64,000 nt of DNA, from contig CAJTNK010000001.1 in the NCBI GenBank assembly GCA_910577885.1, positions 1-64,000 on the forward strand, read 5' to 3'. A model generated the notes under the pieces. The model saw only the letters and a program-made list of their open reading frames with translations, had not been told where the DNA came from and searched no databases. Below, one piece after another: positions 63,898-64,000 of this stretch. The stretch is from an uncultured Rikenella sp. (GTDB lineage: Bacteria > Bacteroidota > Bacteroidia > Bacteroidales > Rikenellaceae). Within the stretch, counting starts at the first letter, position 1; every line of letters begins with the position of its first letter. A program made the translations under genes and the position numbers.

Positions 63898-64000
63898 AGC
63901 GCCCGAGGAAGAATCTATCGCGGTTAAAGGTATCAAAAATCGAACAAAATCGCACACCTCCGAGAAAGAGCGACCCGCCTGCGCCCATGAACGCAGGCGG

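Noticed and set aside
63975..64000. Inverted repeat CCGCCTGCG/CGCAGGCGG at the window edge
   Set aside because: It could be a terminator, but the sequence needed to see a T-run lies outside the window.

Overview
The window looks like the chromosome of an anaerobic gut Bacteroidales bacterium, most likely an Alistipes or other Rikenellaceae relative. The order is supported by repeated Bacteroidetes-type promoters (-7 box TATCTTTG), lipid A synthesis, an S46 dipeptidyl-peptidase, RteC, and DUF4836, DUF4919 and DUF4254 proteins. The genus is inferred from high GC and the fermentative, hydrogenase-bearing gene set. No rRNA, complete tRNA or CRISPR array was found.

Bases 1 to about 1780 are AT-rich and belong to a decaying mobile element: an rteC gene cut by the window edge, a frameshifted DUF2867 gene and an internally deleted TetR regulator that keeps its promoter and operator. 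A tRNA-Ser-like 3' end at 1757-1790, followed by a strong bidirectional terminator, marks a probable attachment junction. From there the DNA is GC-rich chromosome.

1.8-13.3 kb: tex, malic enzyme, a lipoprotein, a CNNM/CBS protein, lipoamide dehydrogenase, a DUF4919 protein, dapA and ligA. 13.5-21.2 kb: a redox region with a CDGSH Fe-S protein, a PAS-containing sensory-type [FeFe] hydrogenase, a PP2C/SpoIIE phosphatase, a thioredoxin-like [2Fe-2S] protein, a group B-like [FeFe] hydrogenase, a flavodiiron protein and a thioesterase. 21.4-23.9 kb: class II aldolase and a PPi-type phosphofructokinase. 25.5-33.8 kb: one long minus-strand operon (MBL hydrolase, trmD, lpxB, FAH-family protein, maf, S46 peptidase, aminopeptidase P, lipocalin). 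33.9-48.2 kb: RNA modification (rlmD, mnmD, an RluA-type enzyme), cdd, prs, engB, a MATE transporter, OsmC, LysM and GT9 proteins, and the nadD/gmk/yicC group. 48.3-55.2 kb: serC-serA-DUF1015 and a four-subunit 2-oxoacid:ferredoxin oxidoreductase. 55.2-64 kb: an alpha-galactosidase relic, a ZIP transporter, purE, a phosphoribosyltransferase, queE, an IMPase-family phosphatase, gdhA, a tandem GIY-YIG protein and a BrkB-family membrane protein.

The genes together describe a fermenter using PPi-linked glycolysis, ferredoxin-linked 2-oxoacid chemistry, hydrogenases and oxygen detoxification.

The most unusual feature is a family of at least seven intergenic palindromic repeats (roughly 175-550 bp; near 19.2, 21.2, 41.4, 44.4, 49.4, 53.5 and 57.3 kb). 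Each full copy folds on itself end to end, but the paired sequence differs between copies, so complementarity is preserved while sequence is not. One copy lies inside the 2-oxoacid oxidoreductase operon, and the end of another supplies the stop codon of serC.
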